A stretch of 5,987 bases of DNA from Thermodesulfobacteriaceae bacterium (GCA_012961845.1 DTYO01000086.1:1-5987), one strand, 5' to 3'. Positions 1 through 5,987 are shown, counted from the stretch's first letter. The notes: generated by a model not told the origin, from the letters alone. Numbers and translations are program-made.

Positions 1-2
1 AG

Positions 3-425
3 CTTTCCCACATCCATGAGGTCAAATGGCTGACTCTTGTTAGGCGATACGCTGCAAAACTCATTATCGAAATCCAAAACTTCCGGTCTGGAAAACTGCA
101 TAAGGGCCAGGCCCTGTATGCCAGGATAATGAAGCAGGAAACCGGATTTCACTATGATCCGGAGACCTATCTGTTTGATCTCATACCAGACTTCTACAGC
201 CTGGATTACTTCCTGGCCTACCTGGGTGCCCAGCATATGTGGCAGCATCTTGCAGGGATCCACGGGAAATACTGGTTCATGAACCGGGACGCCGGCACCA
301 CACTCAAGGCATGGTGGTGGCAAGGTAACTCCCTGCGTCTCGACGAATTCCTCCTTGAAACGACAGGAACTCTCCCAGGGACCAGGGCCTTTTCAGACTT
401 TTCTATGAGAATCACGGGAAATTAA
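3..425 (+). CDS. C-terminal fragment of a putative M3/M32-like (gluzincin-type) peptidase family protein, 5' truncated by the window edge
   Basis: The reading frame is open from the window edge to a TAA at 423-425, giving about 140 residues. A Met at position 129 lies inside this frame, but the 42 codons before it look like normal protein, so I treat the gene as starting upstream of the window. The fragment is mostly helical and aromatic-rich. The stretch DFYSLDYFLAYLGAQHMWQH, followed by a KYWFMNRDAGTTLKAWWWQG-like block and a LDEFLLETTG-like block, resembles the closing helical region of M3/M32-like zinc peptidases and their uncharacterised relatives (FY..DYLRAW..., ERWF....AG..L, L...ELL..LTG). 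The zinc-binding HExxH motif would be upstream and cannot be checked, so activity is unknown. The family call is from remembered pattern resemblance, not a search. It is convergent with the U32 gene that follows. Confidence 0.5.
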   Translation, partial: LSHIHEVKWLTLVRRYAAKLIIEIQNFRSGKLHKGQALYARIMKQETGFHYDPETYLFDLIPDFYSLDYFLAYLGAQHMWQHLAGIHGKYWFMNRDAGTTLKAWWWQGNSLRLDEFLLETTGTLPGTRAFSDFSMRITGN

Positions 426-478
426 TGGGACACCCACACGACTGTTTGCTGGATCAGCTGATAAATCGCAGCACAGAC
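426..478. other. Convergent intergenic gap with a small palindrome
   Basis: This 53-bp gap separates two convergent genes. It contains the perfect palindrome ATCAGCTGAT at 453-462. Flanking it, TGCTG at 447-451 can pair with CAGCA at 469-473, and GAT at 452-454 with ATC at 465-467, so the region could form a weak, imperfect hairpin between the two stop codons. No T-run follows on either strand, so it is not a canonical rho-independent terminator. Confidence 0.3.
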
Positions 479-2671
479 TCACTCCAGTCTTCGCCTGAAA
501 TTAAAATTCCTTCCCTTCAATAAACTTCCCATGGCTCCGCTGTTGGTGAAAATCTTAGCGGGCAGCCGCTCCGATCCAGGCCGATTGGTCAGGTCCACGA
601 TCCATTCCGAAAAACCCGTCTTCACAAGGTCAGCCCGCCTGTTCAGAACAGAATACGGCTTTTCAGGAAACAGCCTGCCTATGCCGCCTGAACGGCGCCA
701 GAAAAACTTCTCACCTCTCGGACTGACTACATGCCTGCCGGCCTGATAATCCGGATGATTCATCCTGGTAGTAAAAACAGGAAGATACCCGTATACCGTA
801 TAGCCCACATGTATCCCCTCAAGGGCACAAACCACTCGTTCGGCATTTGCCCTGTCCGACTCCACTGAAAGCTGCGGGACATCCACACCGATATCCACCG
901 CAGCCAGGACAGCCTGTGAATTCAGCAGGTTGAGAGAATATGAACCATAGAGTACCAGCCTGCCCCTCCTAGTCCAGCCCCGAGCTGCAGCTCTCCTGAA
1001 CAGTGCGGCCTGGCCCAGGCTGGCAATCTGAAACTTACCTGCCCCTCCCCGTATCAGCTGCCTGACAGCCTTTTCATAAAACCCGGTATCCGGTTCGGGG
1101 ATGATCGCTGGAAGAGACCATATGACATTCTTCCAGGATCCGAGCCCCTTCATCTTCCTGCCCTTCGCCTGATTCAGGGTTTTCCTGGATATCTCCACAA
1201 TAACACCCTGTATCCAGGGAGCTGTTACCTTATTTATTAATTTCAGGTCATCGACCTTTATCCATGTGGCGCGATTTTCCACAGAACCCCTTCCGCCGGC
1301 CCTGCCCCGGCTGCTTCCGGAGCGGCGGCCCTTTCCTGTGCGCATGGATGAATCCGCAATCTTTTGGATCACATTCCCGGCAGTCCTGCGGCTTTGTTCC
1401 ATCAGCTTCCTGAGCCCTTTTCCATCAAGTCTCCTCGTGTATCCGCGGGTGTTCACCCCAGGCAGCGGGGACCGGGCCAGATCTGCCCTGAACAGGAAAC
1501 CATCCCTGCAGCCTCTGGAAAACGTCCGGCCTCTTACCCAGAAAAAACCGGGTTTTCCGGCCTTCCTGATGCCCTTGCACCTGAAGGAACACTGCTGGTC
1601 GGATTTACTGCTCAATACCCGGAGACGGTCCCCGGCCTCCGGCGTAATCCGGCTCTTCACCAGCAGTTCAGGTCCCTCGACCCTTATCACTCTGCCCAGA
1701 AACCGTCCTGTGTTTGCAGTCAGCTCCGGGAATACGGCATCCACCGGCCTGGGAGACATGAAATATCCCCTGCCGGCCGGTCTGCCCAGAGACTCCTTAA
1801 GAAGGTTCCGGGCCCTGACCAAGGCTTCTCGATCATCCTCCGGCGCATCCATCACCATGCGATAGGCTCTGACCACAGATGCGATGTAGTGGGGTGGACG
1901 AAGCCGTCCCTCTATCTTGAAAGACCGTACTCCGGCTCCTTTCAGCCTGTGAACGAATTCAATGCCCTCCAGGTCGTTCATGGAAAAAAAAGTTCCCTTT
2001 TTCCTGCCCCATGTAAATTTCCGCCTGCAGGGCTGAACACAACGCCCCCGGATGCTGGACCTGCCACCGTAATAACTGCTGAAAAGGCACATACCCGAAT
2101 AGGTAAAACACATGGCACCGTGTATGAAGACCTCTATTTCAACAGGAGCCGCCTGAACTGCTATTCCTATCTCTTCCAGAGTCATCTCTCTGGCAAGCAC
2201 CACCCTTTGAAAGCCCATATTCCAGGCCTGGACCACCCCCAGTCTGTTGTGAATGTTCATCAGGGTACTAGCATGAAGACGCAATCCGGGAAAATATTTT
2301 CTGGCTATCCGCCACACGCCCAGATCCTGGACAATGACAGCGTCCACCCCTGCTGCATCAAGACCCGCCAGCGCTCGTATCAGTTCAGGCAGCTCCCGTT
2401 CCTTCACCAGGGAGTTCATGGCCACGAACAACTTCCGGCCGCGGCTGTGGGCCTGGCAGACCAGCTCGGACACCTCTTCCATGGAAAAATTCCTGGCAAG
2501 CGCCCTTGCATTGAATGCTTCAAGGCCTACATAAACGGCATCCGCCCCGTTTTCAAGACCGGCCCGGAACGCCTCCCATGTGCCGGCCGGCGCCAGGAGT
2601 TCGGAAACGGCCGTTTTCTTTTCAGCGTTTCTGCCGTTCTGTTTCAAACAGCATGGCAAAACGCGACTCAT
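479..2671 (-). CDS. U32 family protein (RlhA/TrhP-like; 'collagenase-like peptidase' in older annotation), two-half architecture
   Basis: The ORF is 748 codons if read from an ATG at 2725. Residue numbers here use that frame. The homologous part begins at SELLAPAG (residues 41-48), and the residues before it are basic, low-quality and overlap another ORF. I therefore prefer the ATG at 2671 (730 aa). A TTG at 2647 is also possible, and none of these has a clear ribosome-binding site. The N-terminal half (about 41-310) has the U32 signature EVFIHGAMCFTYSGMC with Cys206, Cys213, Cys229 and Cys233, then SFKIEGR at 268-274. In UbiU/UbiV the equivalent cysteines hold a 4Fe-4S cluster. A beta-type middle region (about 311-430) and a basic Gly/Arg/Ser linker (about 430-486) lead to a second half (about 487-720) that echoes the first (GSYSLNLLNS, GYLPVFTTRMNHP) but lacks the cysteine set. 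Characterised relatives RlhA and TrhP hydroxylate 23S rRNA C2501 and tRNA U34; proteolysis is not well supported for this group. The substrate here is unknown. It is divergent from mpl. Confidence 0.88.
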   Translation of the reverse strand: MSRVLPCCLKQNGRNAEKKTAVSELLAPAGTWEAFRAGLENGADAVYVGLEAFNARALARNFSMEEVSELVCQAHSRGRKLFVAMNSLVKERELPELIRALAGLDAAGVDAVIVQDLGVWRIARKYFPGLRLHASTLMNIHNRLGVVQAWNMGFQRVVLAREMTLEEIGIAVQAAPVEIEVFIHGAMCFTYSGMCLFSSYYGGRSSIRGRCVQPCRRKFTWGRKKGTFFSMNDLEGIEFVHRLKGAGVRSFKIEGRLRPPHYIASVVRAYRMVMDAPEDDREALVRARNLLKESLGRPAGRGYFMSPRPVDAVFPELTANTGRFLGRVIRVEGPELLVKSRITPEAGDRLRVLSSKSDQQCSFRCKGIRKAGKPGFFWVRGRTFSRGCRDGFLFRADLARSPLPGVNTRGYTRRLDGKGLRKLMEQSRRTAGNVIQKIADSSMRTGKGRRSGSSRGRAGGRGSVENRATWIKVDDLKLINKVTAPWIQGVIVEISRKTLNQAKGRKMKGLGSWKNVIWSLPAIIPEPDTGFYEKAVRQLIRGGAGKFQIASLGQAALFRRAAARGWTRRGRLVLYGSYSLNLLNSQAVLAAVDIGVDVPQLSVESDRANAERVVCALEGIHVGYTVYGYLPVFTTRMNHPDYQAGRHVVSPRGEKFFWRRSGGIGRLFPEKPYSVLNRRADLVKTGFSEWIVDLTNRPGSERLPAKIFTNSGAMGSLLKGRNFNFRRRLE

Positions 2672-2765
2672 GCCGGACCGTTGCCTGTTCCGGCTGTATT
2701 TTTTCCTGTTCTTCTCGTAGTTCATTCAGCACAAGTTGTTTTTTTCTTTCATCAGGATTTATCAT
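2622..2765 (-). CDS. Possible small ORF (47 aa), highly charged, overlapping the 5' end of the U32 gene
   Basis: An ATG at 2765 opens a 47-codon frame ending in TGA at 2622-2624. It overlaps the U32 frame out of phase (by 50 nt if U32 starts at 2671). The product starts MINPDERKKQLVLNELREEQ, is rich in Glu, Lys, Arg and Gln, has no Cys or Trp, and should form one amphipathic helix. Its composition looks more protein-like than the out-of-phase U32 extension over the same bases, which supports a real leader gene and a later U32 start. It could be translationally coupled to U32. Against it: no clear Shine-Dalgarno sequence lies in front of the ATG, I recognise no family, and ORFs this short arise by chance. 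The frame can be extended upstream to an ATG at 2804, but that added part runs through the AT-rich promoter region and looks non-coding. Confidence 0.38.
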   Translation of the reverse strand: MINPDERKKQLVLNELREEQEKIQPEQATVRHESRFAMLFETERQKR

Positions 2766-2849
2766 AACGTATATTAATGCATTCCACCCGGATAAGCAGT
2801 ACAATATATAATATATAGTAAAATTCCCATAAAAGGATAATTCCCTTTC
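2766..2849. promoter_or_regulatory. Divergent AT-rich intergenic region, likely promoters for mpl-tgt-yajC (plus) and the U32 gene (minus)
   Basis: This 84-bp stretch is clearly more AT-rich than the flanking genes and sits between divergent transcription units. A perfect TATAAT lies at 2807-2812 within an alternating TA tract (about 2804-2817), and TATAGT at 2814-2819 is a second -10 candidate for the plus strand. I see no good TTGACA-like -35 box at 16-18 bp from either. The TA tract is nearly self-complementary, so it could also serve as a -10 element in the minus direction. A purine-rich AAAGGA at 2832-2837 precedes the mpl ATG by 12 nt, a slightly long but usable ribosome-binding spacing. 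No riboswitch-like structure was noticed. Confidence 0.45.
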
Positions 2850-4352
2850 ATGATCGCAAATAACGATTATGACAGCCGCCGGACTCCCAGACTTCCCCCG
2901 CCAGGCTCTCAGGTGTATCTGATAGGCATCTGCGGCACCGGTATGGCCGCACTGGCAGGCCTGCTCAAGAAAGAAGGCTACGCGGTGCGGGGCTCAGACA
3001 GTCAGGCATACCCCCCCATGAGCGAGGTCCTGGACAAGCTCAACATACCGGTTGTCATTGGCTATAATGAGAAAAACCTTTGTTCATGCCAGCCTGAACA
3101 CCGACAGGGACATACCGGCGACACCTGCCTTCCTGACCTGGTGATCATAGGCAATGTAATCAGGGCGGATAACCCTGAGGCGGAATTCGTACTCGGAAAC
3201 GGGATCCCCTATCTATCGCTTCCTGAGGCCTTGGCACTCTTTTTCCTGGAAAACAGAAAACCCCTGTTAGTTGCCGGCACTCACGGCAAAACCACCACAT
3301 CTACCATGCTGGTGGCCGCCCTGAGTGATGCCCGGACCGTGCCTGGTTTTATGATCGGCGGAATGCTCAGAGATCACGGCACCGGTTTCAATACAGGAAC
3401 TTCTCCATGGTTCGTCCTTGAAGGAGATGAATATGATACCGCATTCTTTGACAAGAGGCCCAAATTCATCCACTACAGGCCCTTCGGGGTGATTCTCACC
3501 AGTATCGAGTTTGATCATGCTGACATATTCAATGATATTCGGGAAATCAAGCAGGCATTTTCAGACCTGATAGCCCTCTTACCCCGGGAAGGCGTCCTAG
3601 TGGCGTGTGCAGACTGGCCGGATGTCATGGAAGTGAGCAGAGCCGCTCGGTGCAGGGTCATAACCTACGGTACGGAAAAACACGCCCAGTGGCGCCTTGC
3701 TGACCTTGAAATATCGAAGCACAGGACAGCCTTTTCAGCAGTCCACCAGGGCGATAGATGGGGGAGGATATCCATCAATCTTCCAGGGCGCCACAACGCT
3801 CTTAATGCCCTGGCCACTGCTGCTCTGGGCGACTATCTCGGCATTAAAAAGGAGACCATCACGGCTGGACTTGCAGGTTGCCGCGGGGTCAGAAGGAGGC
3901 AGGAAATAAAGGGGGAAATCGGCGGGATAACGGTCATAGATGATTTTGCCCATCACCCCCGGGCGGTCAGGGAGACCCTTGCCGCTCTCCGGGCGGCCTA
4001 TCCTGGCCGCCGCCTGATCGCGGTATTCGAACCCAGGACTAATACCAGCAGGAGGAGTGTTTTCCAGGATGTTTATCCGTCGTCATTTACATCAGCCGAC
4101 TGCGTTCTGGTCAGAGCGGTCCCCGACCCTGAAAAAGCCCCTCCTTACGACAGGTTTTCATCTGAAAAACTGGTGAAGGATCTCAATGGTATGGAGATCG
4201 AGGCACACTTTTTCCCCGATGCAGATCACATCTGCAGCTATCTCGAAAAGGTTTCATGCTGTGGTGATGTGATAGTGATACTGTCAAATGGAGATTTCGA
4301 GGGTCTGCACCGGAAATTCCTGTCTGCACTCGCAGCCGAGGAACCAGCCTGA
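2850..4352 (+). CDS. mpl: UDP-N-acetylmuramate:L-alanyl-gamma-D-glutamyl-meso-diaminopimelate ligase (murein tripeptide ligase)
   Basis: This cytoplasmic ATP-dependent Mur ligase joins recycled L-Ala-gamma-D-Glu-meso-DAP to UDP-MurNAc, short-cutting MurC, MurD and MurE in peptidoglycan recycling. The 500-aa product has the full three-domain Mur layout: an N-terminal UDP-binding motif GICGTGM (26-32) and SDSQAYPPMSEVL (49-61); the ATP P-loop AGTHGKTTT (142-150); GDEYDTAFFDKRPKFIHY (192-209); IEFDHADIFNDI (219-230); LPGRHNALNALA (311-322); and C-terminal DDFAHHPRAV (364-373), EPRTNTSRRS (394-403) and SNGDFEGLH (489-497). The GDEYD-AFFDKR-KFIHY block and the SNG.F.G.H ending separate Mpl from MurC. 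E. coli Mpl is 457 aa; part of the extra length is an N-terminal tail of about 20 residues and a Cys/His-rich insert near 77-95. The ATG at 2850 has AAAGGA upstream. It is probably the first gene of an operon with tgt and yajC. Confidence 0.95.
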   Translation: MIANNDYDSRRTPRLPPPGSQVYLIGICGTGMAALAGLLKKEGYAVRGSDSQAYPPMSEVLDKLNIPVVIGYNEKNLCSCQPEHRQGHTGDTCLPDLVIIGNVIRADNPEAEFVLGNGIPYLSLPEALALFFLENRKPLLVAGTHGKTTTSTMLVAALSDARTVPGFMIGGMLRDHGTGFNTGTSPWFVLEGDEYDTAFFDKRPKFIHYRPFGVILTSIEFDHADIFNDIREIKQAFSDLIALLPREGVLVACADWPDVMEVSRAARCRVITYGTEKHAQWRLADLEISKHRTAFSAVHQGDRWGRISINLPGRHNALNALATAALGDYLGIKKETITAGLAGCRGVRRRQEIKGEIGGITVIDDFAHHPRAVRETLAALRAAYPGRRLIAVFEPRTNTSRRSVFQDVYPSSFTSADCVLVRAVPDPEKAPPYDRFSSEKLVKDLNGMEIEAHFFPDADHICSYLEKVSCCGDVIVILSNGDFEGLHRKFLSALAAEEPA

Positions 4353-4364
4353 CCAGGCAACATC

Positions 4365-5477
4365 ATGAAGGCTTTCCAGGAAACTGCCAGGAGTTCAACG
4401 TGTGCTGCAAGGCGGGGACGCATTTTCACCGACCGAGGGACAGTCGAAACCCCTGTCTTCATGCCTGTCGGGACCCAGGCCACGGTCAAGGCCGTTTCTC
4501 CTGAAGAACTTGAGAAATGCGGCGCCCAGATCATTCTCGGGAACACCTATCACCTGTACCTGAGGCCCGGACAGCGGATAATACAGGAGCTCGGCGGACT
4601 GCACACCTTCATGGGATGGAAGAAGCCCGTTCTCACCGACAGCGGCGGCTTCCAGATATATAGTCTTGCGACCATGAGAAAAATAGAGGAACATGGAGTC
4701 CGCTTCAGGTCCCACATAGACGGATCCATCCACAGCCTGACCCCTGAATCAGCCATCGAAATCCAGGAAGCCCTTGGATCGGACATAATGATGTGCCTGG
4801 ATGTATGCATCCCGTACCCCGCAACTCTCCGTGAGACAGCCGACTTCACCGCTCTCACGACCCGGTGGGCCGAGAGGTGCCTTGCGGCGAGGAAGAGAAA
4901 AGAACTTCACCTCTTTGCCATTATCCAGGGAGGCATGGACCCTGAATGGAGAATACGCAGTGCCAGTGAACTTCTTGAGCTGGGGTTCGACGGCTACGCA
5001 CTTGGCGGTCTCAGCGTAGGAGAACCCAAAGAACTGCTCCTCGAGATGATCGATACGGTACGGCCCGTTGTCCCGTCGGAATATCCTGTATATGTAATGG
5101 GAGTGGGCACACCGGAAGACCTGGTCGAATGCGTGGCCAGAGGAGTGGATATGTTCGACTGCGTCCTGCCCACGAGAAATGCCAGGAACGGAATGCTCTT
5201 TACTTCCTCCGGCCGCATTGTTATAAAGAATGCCTGCTTCAGACGTGATTCAAGGCCGATTGATGCTGCCTGCAGGTGTTATACATGCAGAAATTTTTCG
5301 CGTGCCTATCTCAGACATCTTTACATCTCCAAGGAAATACTGGTTCACAGGCTGACTACGATACACAATCTGTATTATTTTCTAAACCTTTTACAGGAGA
5401 TGCGCTCTGCCATAGAAGCAGACAGATTCGAGGAATTTAAAAAGGAATTTTATTCAAGAAGGGAGAATAAAACATGA
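4365..5477 (+). CDS. tgt: tRNA-guanine transglycosylase (queuine tRNA-ribosyltransferase)
   Basis: Tgt exchanges guanine for preQ1 at wobble position 34 of tRNAs with GUN anticodons (Asp, Asn, His, Tyr) in queuosine biosynthesis. The 370-aa product matches the usual bacterial length (about 375). Visible features are TPVFMPVGTQATVKAV (29-44), the general acid/base Asp92 in DSGGFQ (92-97), the substrate pocket stretch LDVCIPYP (145-152), IIQGGM (186-191), YALGGLSVGEPKE (211-223), the nucleophile Asp265 in FDCVLPTRNARNG (264-276), and a zinc site formed by Cys303, Cys305, Cys308 and His334. One oddity is Val147 where Zymomonas and E. coli have Glu (DECTPYP). The ATG follows the mpl stop by 12 nt, with CCAGG at 4353-4357 as a modest ribosome-binding site. 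The stop overlaps the yajC start. No preQ1 riboswitch fits in the short gap upstream. Confidence 0.97.
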   Translation: MKAFQETARSSTCAARRGRIFTDRGTVETPVFMPVGTQATVKAVSPEELEKCGAQIILGNTYHLYLRPGQRIIQELGGLHTFMGWKKPVLTDSGGFQIYSLATMRKIEEHGVRFRSHIDGSIHSLTPESAIEIQEALGSDIMMCLDVCIPYPATLRETADFTALTTRWAERCLAARKRKELHLFAIIQGGMDPEWRIRSASELLELGFDGYALGGLSVGEPKELLLEMIDTVRPVVPSEYPVYVMGVGTPEDLVECVARGVDMFDCVLPTRNARNGMLFTSSGRIVIKNACFRRDSRPIDAACRCYTCRNFSRAYLRHLYISKEILVHRLTTIHNLYYFLNLLQEMRSAIEADRFEEFKKEFYSRRENKT

Positions 5478-5827
5478 ACATTGCATCAATTGCATTCGCA
5501 ATGGGGCCTCCTCCTGGAGGAGAATCCGGAGGCGGAAACCCGATCATGGCCTTTCTGCCGCTAATAATCATCTTTGCAATATTTTACTTCCTGATGATAA
5601 AACCCCAACAGAAGAGGGCAAAGGAACACAGGAATTTTCTGGATTCTCTGAGGCGGGGAGATGAAGTCATGACCGCAGGGGGGATAATAGGCAGGATATC
5701 CGGCCTCACCGAACAGGTGGTGACCTTGGAAGTGGCGGACAATGTAAAAATAAAGGTAGCCAGGTCCCAGATCAGCGGCAAGCCCCCTGGAAAAGGGGGA
5801 GAAAAAACCGGCCAGTCCAAAGGCTGA
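5474..5827 (+). CDS. yajC: Sec translocon accessory subunit YajC
   Basis: YajC is a small single-pass inner-membrane protein that associates with SecD-SecF and the SecYEG translocon. The 117-aa product has a short Gly/Pro-rich N-terminus (residues 10-23), one transmembrane helix (about 24-42, rich in Ile, Leu and Phe), the family hallmark FYFLMIKPQQKR (37-48), and a compact cytoplasmic domain with LRRGDEVMTAGGIIGRISG-type and VTLEVADNVKIKVARSQI-type strands. It ends in a charged Gly/Lys-rich tail. The size is normal for the family. Its ATG overlaps the tgt TGA as ATGA, indicating translational coupling, and GGGAG at 5461-5465 gives a good ribosome-binding site 8 nt before the start. In many bacteria secD and secF follow directly; here a terminator comes first. 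Confidence 0.95.
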   Translation: MNIASIAFAMGPPPGGESGGGNPIMAFLPLIIIFAIFYFLMIKPQQKRAKEHRNFLDSLRRGDEVMTAGGIIGRISGLTEQVVTLEVADNVKIKVARSQISGKPPGKGGEKTGQSKG

Positions 5828-5873
5828 AACCAATAACCCGAGGTAATCAGGTCCTGATCACCACGATTATTCG

Positions 5874-5901
5874 AGGAGCCTTTAAAAGGCTCCTTTCTTG
5901 T
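5874..5901 (+). terminator. Rho-independent terminator after yajC
   Basis: AGGAGCC at 5874-5880 pairs perfectly with GGCTCCT at 5888-5894. The loop region TTTAAAA can extend the pairing by further A-T pairs. The right arm runs into a T-rich tail (TTTCTTGT, 5894-5901). It lies 46 nt after the yajC stop and should end the mpl-tgt-yajC transcript. On the minus strand the stem is followed by CGAATAAT rather than a T-run, so it looks mainly one-directional. Confidence 0.85.
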
Positions 5902-5987
5902 ATCTGCCCAAAGGGCACTGTATCAAGGCCTCCCTGTGCACAGCACAGAATAACAGATGATCCCGGTTTATTCGCTTCAAAAGCCGA
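5902..5987. other. Unassigned end of window, no supported gene
   Basis: This 86-bp tail has only ambiguous signals. On the plus strand an ATG at 5957 opens a frame reading MIPVYSLQKP to the window edge, without a visible ribosome-binding site. On the minus strand two frames are open from the edge: one ends at a TAA at 5882-5884 inside the terminator loop (product ending PLGRYKKGAF), the other at a TGA at 5847-5849. None is long enough to judge. Two short inverted repeats are present: TGCCC-AAA-GGGCA (5905-5917) and the palindrome CTGTGCACAG (5934-5943). No secD start was recognised here. Confidence 0.3.

Noticed and set aside
1266..1865. A 199-codon plus-strand ORF antisense to the U32 gene
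   Set aside because: Low-complexity Arg/Pro/Ser-rich translation opposite the U32 coding region, with no ribosome-binding site or motif.
1364..2767. A 467-codon plus-strand ORF antisense to the U32 gene
   Set aside because: It lies almost wholly opposite a well-supported gene, is rich in Pro, His, Gln and Ser without any recognisable domain, and starts in the middle of U32 coding sequence. It is a codon-bias shadow.
4353..4364. A preQ1 riboswitch controlling tgt
   Set aside because: The 12-nt gap between mpl and tgt is too short for an aptamer, and none was seen in the region upstream of mpl.
4238..4858. Minus-strand ORFs of about 100 codons opposite mpl and tgt
   Set aside because: They are antisense to strongly conserved motifs of Mpl and Tgt and have no protein-family features.
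5561..5833. Minus-strand ORFs of 90 and 78 codons opposite yajC
   Set aside because: They mirror the YajC membrane helix and cytoplasmic domain; the plus strand has the recognised gene with a good ribosome-binding site.
5846..5858. Inverted repeat ATCAGG-T-CCTGAT just after yajC, as an operator or second terminator
   Set aside because: The one-base spacer leaves no room for a stable RNA hairpin loop, and no T-run follows. It may be a protein-binding site, but nothing else supports that.

Overview
The window (5,987 bp, moderately GC-rich, dense with genes) looks like chromosomal housekeeping sequence from a Gram-negative bacterium with meso-DAP peptidoglycan. Protein features, namely a Gly/Pro-rich leader on YajC, a long two-domain U32 protein and a tgt-yajC pair, fit a deltaproteobacterial (Desulfobacterota-like) host. 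That placement is an inference from protein style only. No mobile element, CRISPR array, tRNA or rRNA was seen.

Layout. (1) Positions 3-425, plus strand: 3' end of a gene whose helical C-terminus resembles that of M3/M32-like metallopeptidases; the catalytic part lies outside the window. (2) A 53-bp convergent gap with a small palindrome. (3) Positions 479 to about 2671, minus strand: a U32-family protein with an intact four-cysteine signature, a basic Gly/Arg/Ser-rich linker and a degenerate second U32-like half. A possible 47-residue ORF on the same strand overlaps its 5' end. (4) An AT-rich divergent promoter region at about 2766-2849. (5) Plus strand: mpl (2850-4352), tgt (4365-5477) and yajC (5474-5827), with a 12-bp gap between the first two and an ATGA stop/start overlap between the last two, so probably one transcript. 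A strong intrinsic terminator follows at about 5874-5901. (6) The last 86 bp hold no gene that can be identified.

Functions. Mpl recycles murein tripeptide into the UDP-MurNAc peptide pool. Tgt inserts the queuine precursor at position 34 of GUN-anticodon tRNAs. YajC is the small membrane accessory of SecDF. The characterised RlhA and TrhP members of the U32 family hydroxylate rRNA or tRNA, so the divergent U32 gene may also be an RNA-modification enzyme, but its substrate cannot be read from sequence. I found no convincing new system. The most unusual points are the Cys/His-rich insert in Mpl, the asymmetric duplicated U32 protein with its basic linker, the overlapping small ORF, and the terminator placed directly after yajC where secD would often follow.
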